From a virus: a DNA stretch of 60,877 bases. Of the stretch, positions 35,678-44,830 are shown piece after piece. Position 1 is the first letter of the stretch; each line of letters begins with the position of its first letter. Under the pieces are notes generated by a model that was not told the origin of the DNA, searched no databases, and saw only the letters and a program-made list of their open reading frames with translations. Both the position numbers and the translations under genes were made by a program. The stretch is taken from the IMG/VR virus record IMGVR_UViG_3300025030_000039, positions 1-60,877 of that record. The stretch is one strand, 5' to 3'.

Positions 35678-35703
35678 ATTATATGAAATACAATACAAAT
35701 GTT
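35678..35703 (-). promoter_or_regulatory. Early/middle-type promoter of homing nuclease
   Basis: Minus strand AACATT-N12-CATATAAT ending 16 bases before the ATG at 35661. The spacing is exact, the upstream box matches 4 of 6 positions. Confidence 0.45.
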
Positions 35704-35709
35704 TAAAAA

Positions 35710-35735
35710 TTAAATACTATAAATTTCTGCATTAT
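35710..35735 (-). repeat. 26-bp direct repeat, copy 2 (end of gp55-like gene)
   Basis: Partner of 34048-34073, one mismatch. The two copies bracket the nuclease gene, so a 1662-bp unit appears to have been inserted with duplication of the gp55 tail. Confidence 0.85.
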
Positions 35736-36084
35736 CACCACCATCTAAACTAAATGTGCCTGCATACTTTTTAGGATAAATGGTATTCCACCCCTTAGCG
35801 AAACCCTTTTTTATAATTTCAGTATAATAAGCAAAAGCATTTTTAGATTTTTCTGGATCAAAACTATTCCAGTATTTTAATAAATCTAAATGAGCAAATG
35901 ACATGCAATCTTTTCTATCTTCTGGATTTTTATATTGCATTCTTCGCGATACTCTTGTTGTTAATAATATAAGCATATTTTGAGCAGGAGTTGTTAATTT
36001 TCCTTGTCCTTTTGACTTAACTATTTCTTCATACAAATCTTTATTTTTAAGATAAATATTATCTTTAAATTTATTTTTTATCAT
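35710..36084 (-). CDS. 55: Late-transcription sigma factor (T4 gp55-like)
   Basis: 124 residues. The segment ILLTTRVSRRMQY...DRKDCMSFAHLDLLKYWNSF followed by DPEKSKNAFAYYTEIIKKGFAKGW matches the core-binding sigma-2-like region of gp55 (T4: [20 protein letters not shown] then NPHAYITQACFNAF). In T4 gp55 directs RNA polymerase to late TATAAATA promoters and its C-terminus binds the gp45 clamp. This protein is shorter than T4 gp55 (185 residues); its end SLDGGDNAEIYSI could be the clamp-binding tail. The tail is duplicated in the following homing nuclease. It lies in the structural region and is consistent with the late-type boxes seen here. Confidence 0.75.
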   Translation of the reverse strand: MIKNKFKDNIYLKNKDLYEEIVKSKGQGKLTTPAQNMLILLTTRVSRRMQYKNPEDRKDCMSFAHLDLLKYWNSFDPEKSKNAFAYYTEIIKKGFAKGWNTIYPKKYAGTFSLDGGDNAEIYSI

Positions 36085-36105
36085 AATTTATTTTTATTGG
36101 TTAAT

Positions 36106-37959
36106 TTATGCTATTTTTAAATTTTTCTTAACCAACATTTTAACAGGTTTACCTTGTGATTCAATTACTTTAACTTTGTCAGTATCACCTGATGTTGTAT
36201 AATCGACTGCATATACGTATACTGTATCACCTACTTTAAATCCAAGCTCAGGTTTTAAAAGAGTTGCTTCAACATATCCTTGATCTTCTAAACTTTTTGC
36301 CTCAGATACATTACCTAGTTGTTGATAAACGTGTTGTAATTTAATTTCTTTATCTTTCAATTCTTCATCTAAAAGTTTAATAGCTTCAAATAAAGGTTCT
36401 CTATTTACAGCTAATTTTGTTGTTTTTTCTAATTCAGATTTTTTCTCTTGTAAGAAATTAATTTTATCTATTAAATCACTTTTTTCAATTTCTAATTTAG
36501 TTCTAATTTTATTTTCTTCATTTAATTGTTCATGAATAGATTTAGAAATATCAAAATTAACCATTTCCTTAACTAAAAGTTTTGCATCTTCTGCGCTTTC
36601 AGCCTTAATCAATTCATTTTTTTTCATTGAAGGATTAATCCTATTAACATATAATGTATTATCTAATTTAATTAAATTAACCATAACACCTTCATTAATT
36701 TTAGAAGAAATGCTAGTTATAAAATCTAATTCTATAATTGTATCAAACTGTTCAACTAAATACATTAATTGATCAATTTTATACATTTCATCTAAATGAA
36801 AAAATCTTGATCTAATTAGATGATTTCTAAAACTTTCACCATTTTTATGATCTACGTTTTTTCCATTAATTTTAACAGTACCATCTGTTATAGAAATTTC
36901 TAATGAATTTTTGTCTTCGAATAAAATAAAACTATTATCTAAAATTTTAAAACTTTGAAAAGATTTATTAATATTATATAATGTTGGAGATATTTGTGTT
37001 GTTTCTTCTATACTATCATTTGATAATGTATAAAATTTATTGCCTAGAGCAAATGTAATAGATTTATTTTTTTCATTTACTTCTACTGGTGAATATACTT
37101 TTGATACTTTTCCTTCTTCATTACTAATTGTAACTTTTTTATCATTAGAATATGCGTTAAGAATTACTTTAATTAAAGGTACCCATGAATGTTTTTCTAA
37201 AATATAATTTAATCCTTCTGTAATTTCTTTTTCATCTTTTTTAATTAAAAATTCTAAATCATTAATTACACTTGAGTAGTATTTTGAATCTTTATTATTT
37301 AATGCATATAATGCATTAGAAAGTGCAGCTTTAAATTTATTGTTTTCGAAAATATCTCTCATTTCACCAATAAATTCTGAAACATTAATTAATTGATTAT
37401 GAGTTGCTAATTCTTGTAACAACATACTTCCATAATAGAATTCAGGATTACTTTTAATATCAGCAATATTTAATCTTTCTGTTAATTTAGCTTTAAGATT
37501 TAAATTTTCTGTTTTGTCTATATCTCTTAAACTACTTTGTAAGTCATTTAATTTAATGATATATTTCTCAACAATTTTAACCGCAGTTTGAGCACTATAA
37601 TTTACTCTAGTTTCATCTCCTGCTATTTTTTCTAAACTTTCCTTTAATGTTTTTAATTTTAAAGAAAGAGTTGGAATGTTAAATGCATTATCCATTTTAT
37701 TTAGTTTATTTTTATTATTTGCATCATAGTAATATAAAGGGTTTTCTGATTTTTTACCCCAATAATTTTCAACGGCATATATAGATCTATCTCGAGGAAC
37801 ACCCATTCCTCTTAAGATAGAATATACTTGATTAGGTGATCTATGACCGTTATTAAATTGATCAACCATCATTTTAAGATTATCTCTACCATCAACATTT
37901 TCATAAGGTATACCACCATTAGTATAAACTTGAGTCCATTCATTGATATCTTTTAACAT
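36106..37959 (-). CDS. Large structural or internal head protein of unknown function
   Basis: 617 residues, not recognised by family. Residues 1-80 have MVDQFNNGHRSPNQVYSIL, probably helical; the middle (about 260-350) has beta strands; residues 470-560 are a charged coiled coil (LEIEKSDLIDKINFLQEKKS). The last 65 residues (GFKVGDTVYVYAVDYTTSGD) look like a small SH3-like beta-barrel. It begins a late unit with an upstream box and is followed by gp55, gp4 and portal. A head or tail structural role is likely. There is no capsid-targeting leader. Confidence 0.5.
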   Translation of the reverse strand: MLKDINEWTQVYTNGGIPYENVDGRDNLKMMVDQFNNGHRSPNQVYSILRGMGVPRDRSIYAVENYWGKKSENPLYYYDANNKNKLNKMDNAFNIPTLSLKLKTLKESLEKIAGDETRVNYSAQTAVKIVEKYIIKLNDLQSSLRDIDKTENLNLKAKLTERLNIADIKSNPEFYYGSMLLQELATHNQLINVSEFIGEMRDIFENNKFKAALSNALYALNNKDSKYYSSVINDLEFLIKKDEKEITEGLNYILEKHSWVPLIKVILNAYSNDKKVTISNEEGKVSKVYSPVEVNEKNKSITFALGNKFYTLSNDSIEETTQISPTLYNINKSFQSFKILDNSFILFEDKNSLEISITDGTVKINGKNVDHKNGESFRNHLIRSRFFHLDEMYKIDQLMYLVEQFDTIIELDFITSISSKINEGVMVNLIKLDNTLYVNRINPSMKKNELIKAESAEDAKLLVKEMVNFDISKSIHEQLNEENKIRTKLEIEKSDLIDKINFLQEKKSELEKTTKLAVNREPLFEAIKLLDEELKDKEIKLQHVYQQLGNVSEAKSLEDQGYVEATLLKPELGFKVGDTVYVYAVDYTTSGDTDKVKVIESQGKPVKMLVKKNLKIA

Positions 37960-37969
37960 ATTAAGACAT

Positions 37970-37990
37970 TTTTTTATAGTATATATATTT
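37970..37990 (-). promoter_or_regulatory. Late-type promoter box
   Basis: Minus strand AATATATATACTATAAAA, 11-31 bases before the ATG at 37959 and within the short gap behind the TnpB gene. Confidence 0.4.
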
Positions 37991-37993
37991 AAT

Positions 37994-39229
37994 TTATTTA
38001 TTCATTTTATTGATATTACACCAATAAAATCTTTCTGATACAAATATCTTATCTGTATCAAGTGGCATACTATAATCGCCCATGAATTGTTTGTAAATAT
38101 TTATAGCACTATTTATGTCTCGATTTAAATCATTTCCACAATCACATATGTACTGTCTATCACTTAAATCCAAATCATAATTAATACCTCCACACTTACA
38201 ACACGTTTTTGAAGTCCATGCTTCATTAACTTTTATAACTTCATTACCCTTTAACTTATTCTTATACTCTAAAAGGTGTATAAAAGTTTGCAAATTCCAA
38301 TTATTCTGCATTTGCCTATTCAAACCCTTAAAATCTGACTTTATATTTTTCTTTAAATTCGTTAACTCGCCTATTAAAATCGTTTTATTTTGTTTAGATA
38401 AATCTTTACTTACCTTTTGTAAAATTAAATTAGTCTGTGTCTTCTTTTTAGAATAAACTTTCTTTAATTTCCTATTTATTTTCTTAAATTTTTTACTTCC
38501 CTTCTTTTTAGTATCCCTTTTTGATTTTAATTCATCAATTCTTTTATCTAAAAACTTTTGATTTTTACTTAAATATTTTGAACTATAAACTAATCCTTTA
38601 TTATTTTCAACATCATAAACAGCTAACAAATTCTTTTTACCTAAATCAATACTCAAAACTTTATTTACATCTATATCCTTTAATTTATCTTCTTTCTTTT
38701 CATAAATTATAGAAGCATAATATTTATCATCTTTCTTATAAATCTTTAACTGCTTAATTTCTGATTCTTTAGTTTTACTTCTCAAACAAATTAAATGTTT
38801 AATTTGCTCTGTATAATCAAGTTTTATTTCTAATTTTCTATAATTTGAATATGATATTTTTAAAATATTTTCTTTAATAATAAAATCTTGAGTGTATGAT
38901 AAAGTGAAAAAATAATCTTTACCTCTAAATTTAGGTGGGTTAGGATTTAAATCTTTGTTATTTTTAATTAATTTAAAGAAAATAGAATAGTTATTATGCA
39001 GAGTCCTTAATATTTCCTTTTTAATATCAAATGTTAAATAATCTGATTTATAATCTTTTAATTCTTTTTGTTGTTTATAATAAGAAATAAATGTTTTATT
39101 TTTTTCATAATGTTCTTTTAATTTACTCAAAAAATGATTATATAATAAACGTCCGTCATTAGATATTGAATCAATGATAGAGTGTTGTTCATTATTTAAT
39201 TTTAATTGTATTTTAAAAGTTAATAACAT
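37994..39229 (-). CDS. tnpB: TnpB, RNA-guided nuclease of the IS200/IS605 OrfB family
   Basis: 411 residues, full length. RuvC-I Asp is in VLSIDLGKKNLLAVYD, RuvC-II Glu in ILIGELTNLKKN, RuvC-III Asp in LNRDINSAINIYK. The C-terminal zinc finger is complete: CCKCGG...CDCG. TnpB proteins are RNA-guided DNA nucleases that use a guide RNA from the 3' end of the element. No TnpA or clear left/right ends are visible. Only 34 bases separate its stop from the next gene, so any guide RNA would have to overlap the TnpB end or the next gene. It lies between late genes and carries its own late-like box. It may be a domesticated or recently moved element. Confidence 0.9.
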   Translation of the reverse strand: MLLTFKIQLKLNNEQHSIIDSISNDGRLLYNHFLSKLKEHYEKNKTFISYYKQQKELKDYKSDYLTFDIKKEILRTLHNNYSIFFKLIKNNKDLNPNPPKFRGKDYFFTLSYTQDFIIKENILKISYSNYRKLEIKLDYTEQIKHLICLRSKTKESEIKQLKIYKKDDKYYASIIYEKKEDKLKDIDVNKVLSIDLGKKNLLAVYDVENNKGLVYSSKYLSKNQKFLDKRIDELKSKRDTKKKGSKKFKKINRKLKKVYSKKKTQTNLILQKVSKDLSKQNKTILIGELTNLKKNIKSDFKGLNRQMQNNWNLQTFIHLLEYKNKLKGNEVIKVNEAWTSKTCCKCGGINYDLDLSDRQYICDCGNDLNRDINSAINIYKQFMGDYSMPLDTDKIFVSERFYWCNINKMNK

Positions 39230-39237
39230 TAAAAATT

Positions 39238-39253
39238 TTTTTATTATATATCA
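39238..39253 (-). promoter_or_regulatory. Late-type promoter box before TnpB
   Basis: Minus strand GATATATAATAAAAAA, 9-24 bases before the ATG at 39229. Confidence 0.4.
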
Positions 39254-39274
39254 TATAATCATTCTTCATTAGTA

Positions 39275-40159
39275 TTAGGAATTAGGAATATCATCAGAAG
39301 GTGTAGCAGTTTCTCTAAAATTTCCATCACCATCAATAGCTGAATCATAATTTGTTACTCTTACTCCATAATCAGGTCCTGTTGGCAATAATCCTTCAGT
39401 ATTATCTATAATAACATGTCCCTGATTAGATAATTGATCTTCTTCTGGAACTATTGACATATCACCCATATTATGTTGTAATCCTCCTGTCATATTATTT
39501 CCTGCGAAAATTTTCGTACTTTCTTCAAATATTGGTAAAAATGATTTTACAGAAAGAGAAAAACTTATATTATATGTAATTTTATCTGAATAACTAAAAT
39601 CAAATAATTGTTCATTATCTAGTGATTCTGGAATTGAAACACTTGCAGCTATTCTATAACCTCCTAAATCTACATAAAAACATCTATTTTTATAAAATGA
39701 TCTCATTGCAGATTCAGTAATTTTTAACATTTCAATATTACTATTACAAATTATTTTAGTTTCAAATGTTAATTCAATTGGAATAATCATTGTTTCGTAA
39801 GAGTATGGAACTAAATTTTTGTCTTCTTTTTCTAATCGTTCCATTCTTACAAATTTATTAACTAAAGATCCTGCATCTATATCCATAGATGTTAGATTTA
39901 TAACACCTCTAGGAACAGTATTATATGTTCCTATAGCATGTTCATTTGTTGGATCTGCAGTTTCATCATTTAAAAAATTATCTATTAAAAATCTTTCATT
40001 TCCAGTAACAGAATAATAAAACGGAACGCCTAAATACTTTTTTTCTTGATCTGAAATTTGTGAATATTTTATTTTATCATTTAATTCTGATAGTAATGAT
40101 ACTATAATATATCTTATAACTGAATCATCTTTATTAAATTCGAGATTGTATTTACTCAT
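39275..40159 (-). CDS. 15: Probable tail completion / sheath stabiliser protein (T4 gp15-like)
   Basis: 294 residues. The pattern is that of T4 gp15: an N-terminal strand-rich region (YIIVSLLSELNDKIKYSQIS...VPFYYSV), a central PRGVINLTSMDID, then MIIPIELTFETKIICNSNIE followed by a helix and FYKNRCFYVDLG, and a long Pro/Asp-rich disordered tail. In T4 gp15 caps the tail and contacts the neck. A late-type box lies upstream. Similarity is by pattern, not by strong identity, so other tail-terminator proteins remain possible. Confidence 0.5.
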   Translation of the reverse strand: MSKYNLEFNKDDSVIRYIIVSLLSELNDKIKYSQISDQEKKYLGVPFYYSVTGNERFLIDNFLNDETADPTNEHAIGTYNTVPRGVINLTSMDIDAGSLVNKFVRMERLEKEDKNLVPYSYETMIIPIELTFETKIICNSNIEMLKITESAMRSFYKNRCFYVDLGGYRIAASVSIPESLDNEQLFDFSYSDKITYNISFSLSVKSFLPIFEESTKIFAGNNMTGGLQHNMGDMSIVPEEDQLSNQGHVIIDNTEGLLPTGPDYGVRVTNYDSAIDGDGNFRETATPSDDIPNS

Positions 40160-40175
40160 TCTTTTAAATGTATTT

Positions 40176-40192
40176 GTTATTATATAAAAAAA
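40176..40192 (-). promoter_or_regulatory. Late-type promoter box
   Basis: Minus strand TTTTTATATAATAACAA, about 17-33 bases before the ATG at 40159. It follows directly on the terminator of the gp46 transcript. Confidence 0.45.
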
Positions 40193-40232
40193 CTAAAAAT
40201 AGTTTCATATTATTAGCTTTTTTTATATATCA

Positions 40233-40260
40233 AAAAAGGCCCTACTAATGTAGAGCCTTT
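40233..40260 (-). terminator. Terminator after gp46
   Basis: Stem aaaggccctac/gtagagccttt with one mismatch and a taat loop, followed on the minus strand by a T-run. It separates the replication unit from the late genes. The rest of 40160-40283 is AT-rich spacer. Confidence 0.75.
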
Positions 40261-40283
40261 ATAACTTAAAACTTAAATATTAT

Positions 40284-41960
40284 TTATGTGACTGAAGCAA
40301 CAATTATATTAGAAAAACCACCATTTTTTTCTATATTTATTTCTACATCAAACATATGAGTAGGAAGTGAAGAGTGATTAATGATAAATGTATTTAAATC
40401 TATTTCTTTAATAACTTCTCTTAAAACATTTATAATAACATATCTACTATCTCCATCTAAGCTTGAAAATATTTCATCTAAAAATAAAATATTCAAAGTA
40501 GGATATCTAAGTTTTGTTAATTTTATTAAAGCAATAATAATTATAAAATCTGCTTTCTTTCTTTCTCCAGTACTTAATGATTTAGGATTAATTTTTTCTC
40601 CTAAGCTTGTAATGTTAGCATTAAATTTATCATCAAAAATAATGTTAAAAGGTAAATGAACTTTTTTAAGTAATGATGAAATATTTCCATTTAAAGCGGG
40701 TAATATCATTTTCATTGCAAGATTTTTTATTCCACTATCTTCACCTAAAATTTCTTCTACTAATTTTAAAAAATAAAATTCATCACTTTTTTCTATTTTA
40801 TCTTTATGCCTTTCTTGTTCTTTGACTCTTGATTCTTTTATTAAATTTTCTAAATGTTGAAATTCTTCTCCACTATTTTTCTTATTAACTATTTGGATTA
40901 AATCTTTTTTCATATTATCCATATTTGCTTCAATAGAAGAATTTTTAGAAATTATTTTATGCTGGGCATCTCTTATTTGAATAAATTTTTCTTTTTTATT
41001 AATAATTTCTTTTTCGCATTCTTTTATTTCTATTGGTAATATGTTTAATAATTCTTTATATGAATTCTTTTTATCTTTATGAAATGATGTAGTTAGATCA
41101 GATTCACATTCTGGACATTTATCATTTTCATATAACTTTAATTTATGTTCTATTTTTTCTAAATCAGATTTCTTTTCATTATATTTCTTCTTTAATTTTT
41201 CTGTTATTTTTTCATACTCTTTTAGACTATCATCTACTTTTTTCTTAGCATCTAATAATTTAATTTTATCATCTTTTAAAGTTAATAATTTATTTTTGAG
41301 TTCTTGTATTTTTTCTTCATTTTTAATATTAGAACTTTTTTGTAAATCATTTAATTTAGAATTAACTGAGGTAATAGATTGAGTAATTATACCTAATTCT
41401 TTTTCATAACTATTAATTTCTTCTTCTACTCCTTTTTTCTTTTCTTTAATTATTTGTCTCATTTCATTTATAACAGAAAAACCGAATAATCTATCAACAA
41501 TAGATTTTTTGTCGCCTGGATTCATCGTTATAAATGATTTAAATTCATTAATTGAAAGAATAATTATATTTTTAAATACATTAAAAGGCATGCCGAAAAA
41601 TTCGCGTTCCATATAATCTTGAACATTTAATTTTCCAGCTTGATCATATTCTTTATTATCAATAAAAACTTTAAATATATTAGGAGATAATCCTCTTTCG
41701 ATTTCTAAATATTTACCTTTAGAAAATATTTTAATTTTACCCCAAAGATTTTTATTAATTCTATTTGGAAGATCTGTTAAATTAACCCCATCAACTTTAC
41801 CATATAATAAAAATTTAATTACATTAGCGACGGTACTTTTGCCTGCACCATTCACTCCCGTCAATAGAATCAAGTGACTTTTATCTTCATTGAATTCAAT
41901 CTTTTGAATTTTATTTCCATAACTAGCAAAATTTTTAAAATGTATACTTAATATTTTCAT
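40284..41960 (-). CDS. 46: Recombination nuclease subunit gp46 (SbcC/Rad50-like)
   Basis: 558 residues. Walker A GVNGAGKST is at 35-43; a long coiled coil surrounds the zinc hook CPEC at 282-285; the signature SLSTGERKKAD and Walker B FLDEIFSSLD are near the C-terminus. Together with gp47 it forms the exonuclease that resects DNA ends for recombination-dependent replication. The gp47 gene is three genes upstream in the same unit. A terminator follows. It overlaps the preceding small gene by 4 bases. Confidence 0.92.
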   Translation of the reverse strand: MKILSIHFKNFASYGNKIQKIEFNEDKSHLILLTGVNGAGKSTVANVIKFLLYGKVDGVNLTDLPNRINKNLWGKIKIFSKGKYLEIERGLSPNIFKVFIDNKEYDQAGKLNVQDYMEREFFGMPFNVFKNIIILSINEFKSFITMNPGDKKSIVDRLFGFSVINEMRQIIKEKKKGVEEEINSYEKELGIITQSITSVNSKLNDLQKSSNIKNEEKIQELKNKLLTLKDDKIKLLDAKKKVDDSLKEYEKITEKLKKKYNEKKSDLEKIEHKLKLYENDKCPECESDLTTSFHKDKKNSYKELLNILPIEIKECEKEIINKKEKFIQIRDAQHKIISKNSSIEANMDNMKKDLIQIVNKKNSGEEFQHLENLIKESRVKEQERHKDKIEKSDEFYFLKLVEEILGEDSGIKNLAMKMILPALNGNISSLLKKVHLPFNIIFDDKFNANITSLGEKINPKSLSTGERKKADFIIIIALIKLTKLRYPTLNILFLDEIFSSLDGDSRYVIINVLREVIKEIDLNTFIINHSSLPTHMFDVEINIEKNGGFSNIIVASVT

Positions 41961-42265
41961 TTATATTCTTTTAATATTAATAGTATATCATTTAATGCAG
42001 CATTATAAGATTTATCTTCATTAGAAGATTCACCCATATATCCATGTCTATATTTTTCATATATAGATTTTTCTATATCATCAATTATAAATTTAAATAT
42101 TTCATTTTCTATTAAATTTTTTTTATTTAATTTTAAATTTATTTCTTCATCTCTTCGTAATGCTCCTTCTATACTATTCCATTCTTTTCCATCTTCTGAA
42201 ACATATACTTTTAATTCTTTAATTAGTTCTTTCATATTAATTTGGTATAACAGATTCAAGATCAT
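41957..42265 (-). CDS. Small hypothetical protein before gp46
   Basis: 102 residues, charged and helical (ELIKELKVYVSEDGKEWNSI, SIYEKYRHGYMGESSNEDKS). Not recognised. It overlaps gp46 by 4 bases and the upstream gene by 29 bases, a translational coupling pattern. If the in-frame ATG near residue 11 is used the overlap disappears. Confidence 0.5.
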   Translation of the reverse strand: MILNLLYQINMKELIKELKVYVSEDGKEWNSIEGALRRDEEINLKLNKKNLIENEIFKFIIDDIEKSIYEKYRHGYMGESSNEDKSYNAALNDILLILKEYK

Positions 42266-42635
42266 TTGCTATAGTTCTTACATTTATATTTTTAACAATT
42301 GGAAGAGATGATATAACTTTATCCCAATTTATAGGATAAGTTTCAGCTTTTGATATAATAATAAATTCATCATCTTTATATTCATAGTCATCTCCTTTTA
42401 TAGTCCACCATTTATTGTATTCTGTTGCTACTATACCTGTTTTTGTTACATATTTTATATAAAATCCAAATGCGAAGCAATGTCCGTGTTCAATCTTATA
42501 AAAATATTCTCCTTTAAATTTAAAAATAGATTTTTGTTCTTCTGTAAGATTTGTTATAGCTTCTTGTAATTCTTTTTTTGAATCCTCTTCAGTTACATAA
42601 ATAAATTTAAATAAATTTTCTTCTTCTTTTTTCAT
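42237..42635 (-). CDS. Hypothetical protein in replication unit
   Basis: 132 residues, not recognised. Beta-rich middle with aromatic residues (GHCFAFGFYIKYVTKTG, YNKWWTIKGDDYEYKDDEF). It lies between the IMPDH/GMP reductase gene and gp46 and is co-directional. Function unknown. Confidence 0.5.
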   Translation of the reverse strand: MKKEEENLFKFIYVTEEDSKKELQEAITNLTEEQKSIFKFKGEYFYKIEHGHCFAFGFYIKYVTKTGIVATEYNKWWTIKGDDYEYKDDEFIIISKAETYPINWDKVISSLPIVKNINVRTIANDLESVIPN

Positions 42636-42640
42636 AATTT

Positions 42641-43711
42641 TTATTTTTTATAACGATTTAATGAATTTTCTGTAATAAAAATGAATTCTGTTTCTTCTCT
42701 AAATTCTTTAAGATTATTTGTTCCTGAATAGCTCATAGCACTTTTTAAATAATCTGAAAAATTTTCTATCCATTGAGATAGTGTGTATTCAACTTCTATT
42801 AATTTAATAATACCTTCTGAAGTTTTTAATTTAGTATTACCCATTTCTTTTTGTATTTCTTTGGTACTCATTCCTCTAAACTTTTTATAAAATTTAGTAC
42901 CACTTTTTAACATAGCACTATAATGTTCCGTATATTGATCAATTTGATCACCAGGTTCTGTCCAACTATTATATTTTTTATTTCCTATAAAAGTATTTGC
43001 TGCACTTTCTAATGCTTTATTAAATATTGAACCTAACATTACATAATCAGCGCCTAATGAAAGAGCTGCAATTACATCAGAATATTTTTTCATTCCACCA
43101 TCAGCTACTATTTTAGTAGTTAAACAAAATTCTTGTTTATGAATAAAACATTCATTTATTAATGAAGCCATCGGATATCCAATTTTTGTTTGTTGTGTAG
43201 TTAAACAAGCACCACCAAAGCCTATACCGCATCTTACATAATCAGCGCCTGCTCGTGATAATTGTATATATGTACGAGGATTTGCTATATTACCGACCAT
43301 TAATATAAGCTTATCGGTATATACTCTTTTTGCATGTTCAATTACTATAAGTAATTGACTCATATGACCATTAGCTATGTCTATTAATACTTTAATTGGT
43401 TTTAAAAAAGTAATTGTATGTTTTAAAAATTTTTCTTCAAAATCTTCTAAACTAAAAGAATACCAAGTATCTAATTCATTGCAAGTGTTTAAAAAATTAT
43501 CACTATCTTTTCCTCTTGGTAAAATAGTATTTATACCTAAAGATTTATAAATATTAATATTTTTTAAATCTATTACATCATACATAGGTGCTGTAAATAA
43601 TGGAAGATTTCCATTATCATCATTTATGTTTATTTCACTTCTACTTCTTATACTACTTGTTATAGCAGGCTCTATAAGTATATCATCAAAATCGAATTTT
43701 ACGTTTTCCAT
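42641..43711 (-). CDS. IMP dehydrogenase / GMP reductase family protein
   Basis: 356 residues, a TIM-barrel enzyme. Motifs: NVKFDFDDILIEP at the start, LPLFTAPMYDV, the phosphate-binding VADGGMKKYSDVIAALSLGADYVMLGS (family: DGGIxxxGDxxKAxAxGAxxVMxGx), and GIGFGGACLTTQQTKIGYP with the catalytic Cys near residue 170. No CBS domains, so it resembles GMP reductase in size. It would change the guanine nucleotide pool during infection. It sits between gp47 and gp46. Which of the two activities it has cannot be decided from the sequence alone. Confidence 0.82.
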   Translation of the reverse strand: MENVKFDFDDILIEPAITSSIRSRSEININDDNGNLPLFTAPMYDVIDLKNINIYKSLGINTILPRGKDSDNFLNTCNELDTWYSFSLEDFEEKFLKHTITFLKPIKVLIDIANGHMSQLLIVIEHAKRVYTDKLILMVGNIANPRTYIQLSRAGADYVRCGIGFGGACLTTQQTKIGYPMASLINECFIHKQEFCLTTKIVADGGMKKYSDVIAALSLGADYVMLGSIFNKALESAANTFIGNKKYNSWTEPGDQIDQYTEHYSAMLKSGTKFYKKFRGMSTKEIQKEMGNTKLKTSEGIIKLIEVEYTLSQWIENFSDYLKSAMSYSGTNNLKEFREETEFIFITENSLNRYKK

Positions 43712-43724
43712 ATTTTATTTATTT

Positions 43725-44825
43725 TTAATTATCTTCATCATCATCACTAAAATTGTTTATAACTTGATGATATAAATCCTCAATTGCTTTTGTTAATTTA
43801 TCTTTCATTGTAGATTCATACGAAGAACCATCCATATATCTTTTAGCAATACTCATAACATTAAAATCTCTAAAATCTGATTCTTCATCAATCATTTGAT
43901 TTAAATTTTCTTCAGATTCAAATATTTGAGGTTCTATTTTCTTTGTATATTTTTCTAATATTGATATTAAACTCGTTAAATTATATTTTGTAACTACTTC
44001 ACTAGATATGTATAAATCTACAAAATTGTTTTTAACCTTTTCAATTAATTCTTCAATTGTTATTTCAAATATATCTCCAATATTAAGTTTTATAAATTGT
44101 GGAGAATAAGTATTTTCAAAAAATTCTTCTTTATTATTTTCAAAATCAATTAAATATACTCCTTTTTTATTGTACATATCTGATCTTGTCATTTGATATG
44201 GATTTCCAACAAATGTAAAATTATTTTTTTTCTGAGAATAATGAATATGTCCAGAGTATATTTTTTTAAAATTTTTAAATGATTCTAATTCTATTCCAAC
44301 TTCTTGTTTTGATTTTTTATTTAAGTTTATTCCTTTAACTTCAGAATGACAAAATAAATAATCCGCTGATACAAAAGTACTTAATGTTTCTACTTCTTGT
44401 TCTATATCTTTTCTCCAAGGCATCATTGCTATTCTTTTATTACAAATATTTAATATCTTTGGTTGTTTATAAATAGTTAAACCTTTTATATTTTTAAGGC
44501 AAGATGTCGAAGTTACTTCGTTATCCAGTTTACGGAATATGTCATGATTTCCTATTAATAGATGTACTTCAGAAAATATTTCACATAAATCTTCTATTAA
44601 TTTAATAACAACATCTTGAACGAGAACCTGTATTGTTTGTCTATTATCGAATATATCTCCTAATATAAAAAGAACATCACCAGGCTTATAATGTTTTTTA
44701 ACTAATGGAATAAAAAAATTATAAAAATAATCCTTTTGTAATTCTAACCATTCCATAGAATTACTTCTTAATCCAAAATGTAAATCTGTAATTATAAATG
44801 TTCTTTTAATTAAATTGCTATTCAT
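43725..44825 (-). CDS. 47: Recombination nuclease subunit gp47 (SbcD/Mre11-like)
   Basis: 366 residues. Metallophosphatase motifs are clear: TDLHFGLRS near 13-21, LGDIFDNRQ near 55-64, LIGNHD near 95-100, FCHSEVKG near 160 and SGHIHYSQK near 190. It is the nuclease partner of gp46. The C-terminal half is acidic, as in T4 gp47. It follows the gene at 44831 by 5 bases. Confidence 0.92.
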   Translation of the reverse strand: MNSNLIKRTFIITDLHFGLRSNSMEWLELQKDYFYNFFIPLVKKHYKPGDVLFILGDIFDNRQTIQVLVQDVVIKLIEDLCEIFSEVHLLIGNHDIFRKLDNEVTSTSCLKNIKGLTIYKQPKILNICNKRIAMMPWRKDIEQEVETLSTFVSADYLFCHSEVKGINLNKKSKQEVGIELESFKNFKKIYSGHIHYSQKKNNFTFVGNPYQMTRSDMYNKKGVYLIDFENNKEEFFENTYSPQFIKLNIGDIFEITIEELIEKVKNNFVDLYISSEVVTKYNLTSLISILEKYTKKIEPQIFESEENLNQMIDEESDFRDFNVMSIAKRYMDGSSYESTMKDKLTKAIEDLYHQVINNFSDDDEDN

Positions 44826-44830
44826 ATTCG

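Noticed and set aside
34048-36084. Group I intron or intein in gp55
   Set aside because: There is no intein end motif, and the nuclease has its own promoter and stop; the duplicated tail suggests insertion at the gene end, not splicing.
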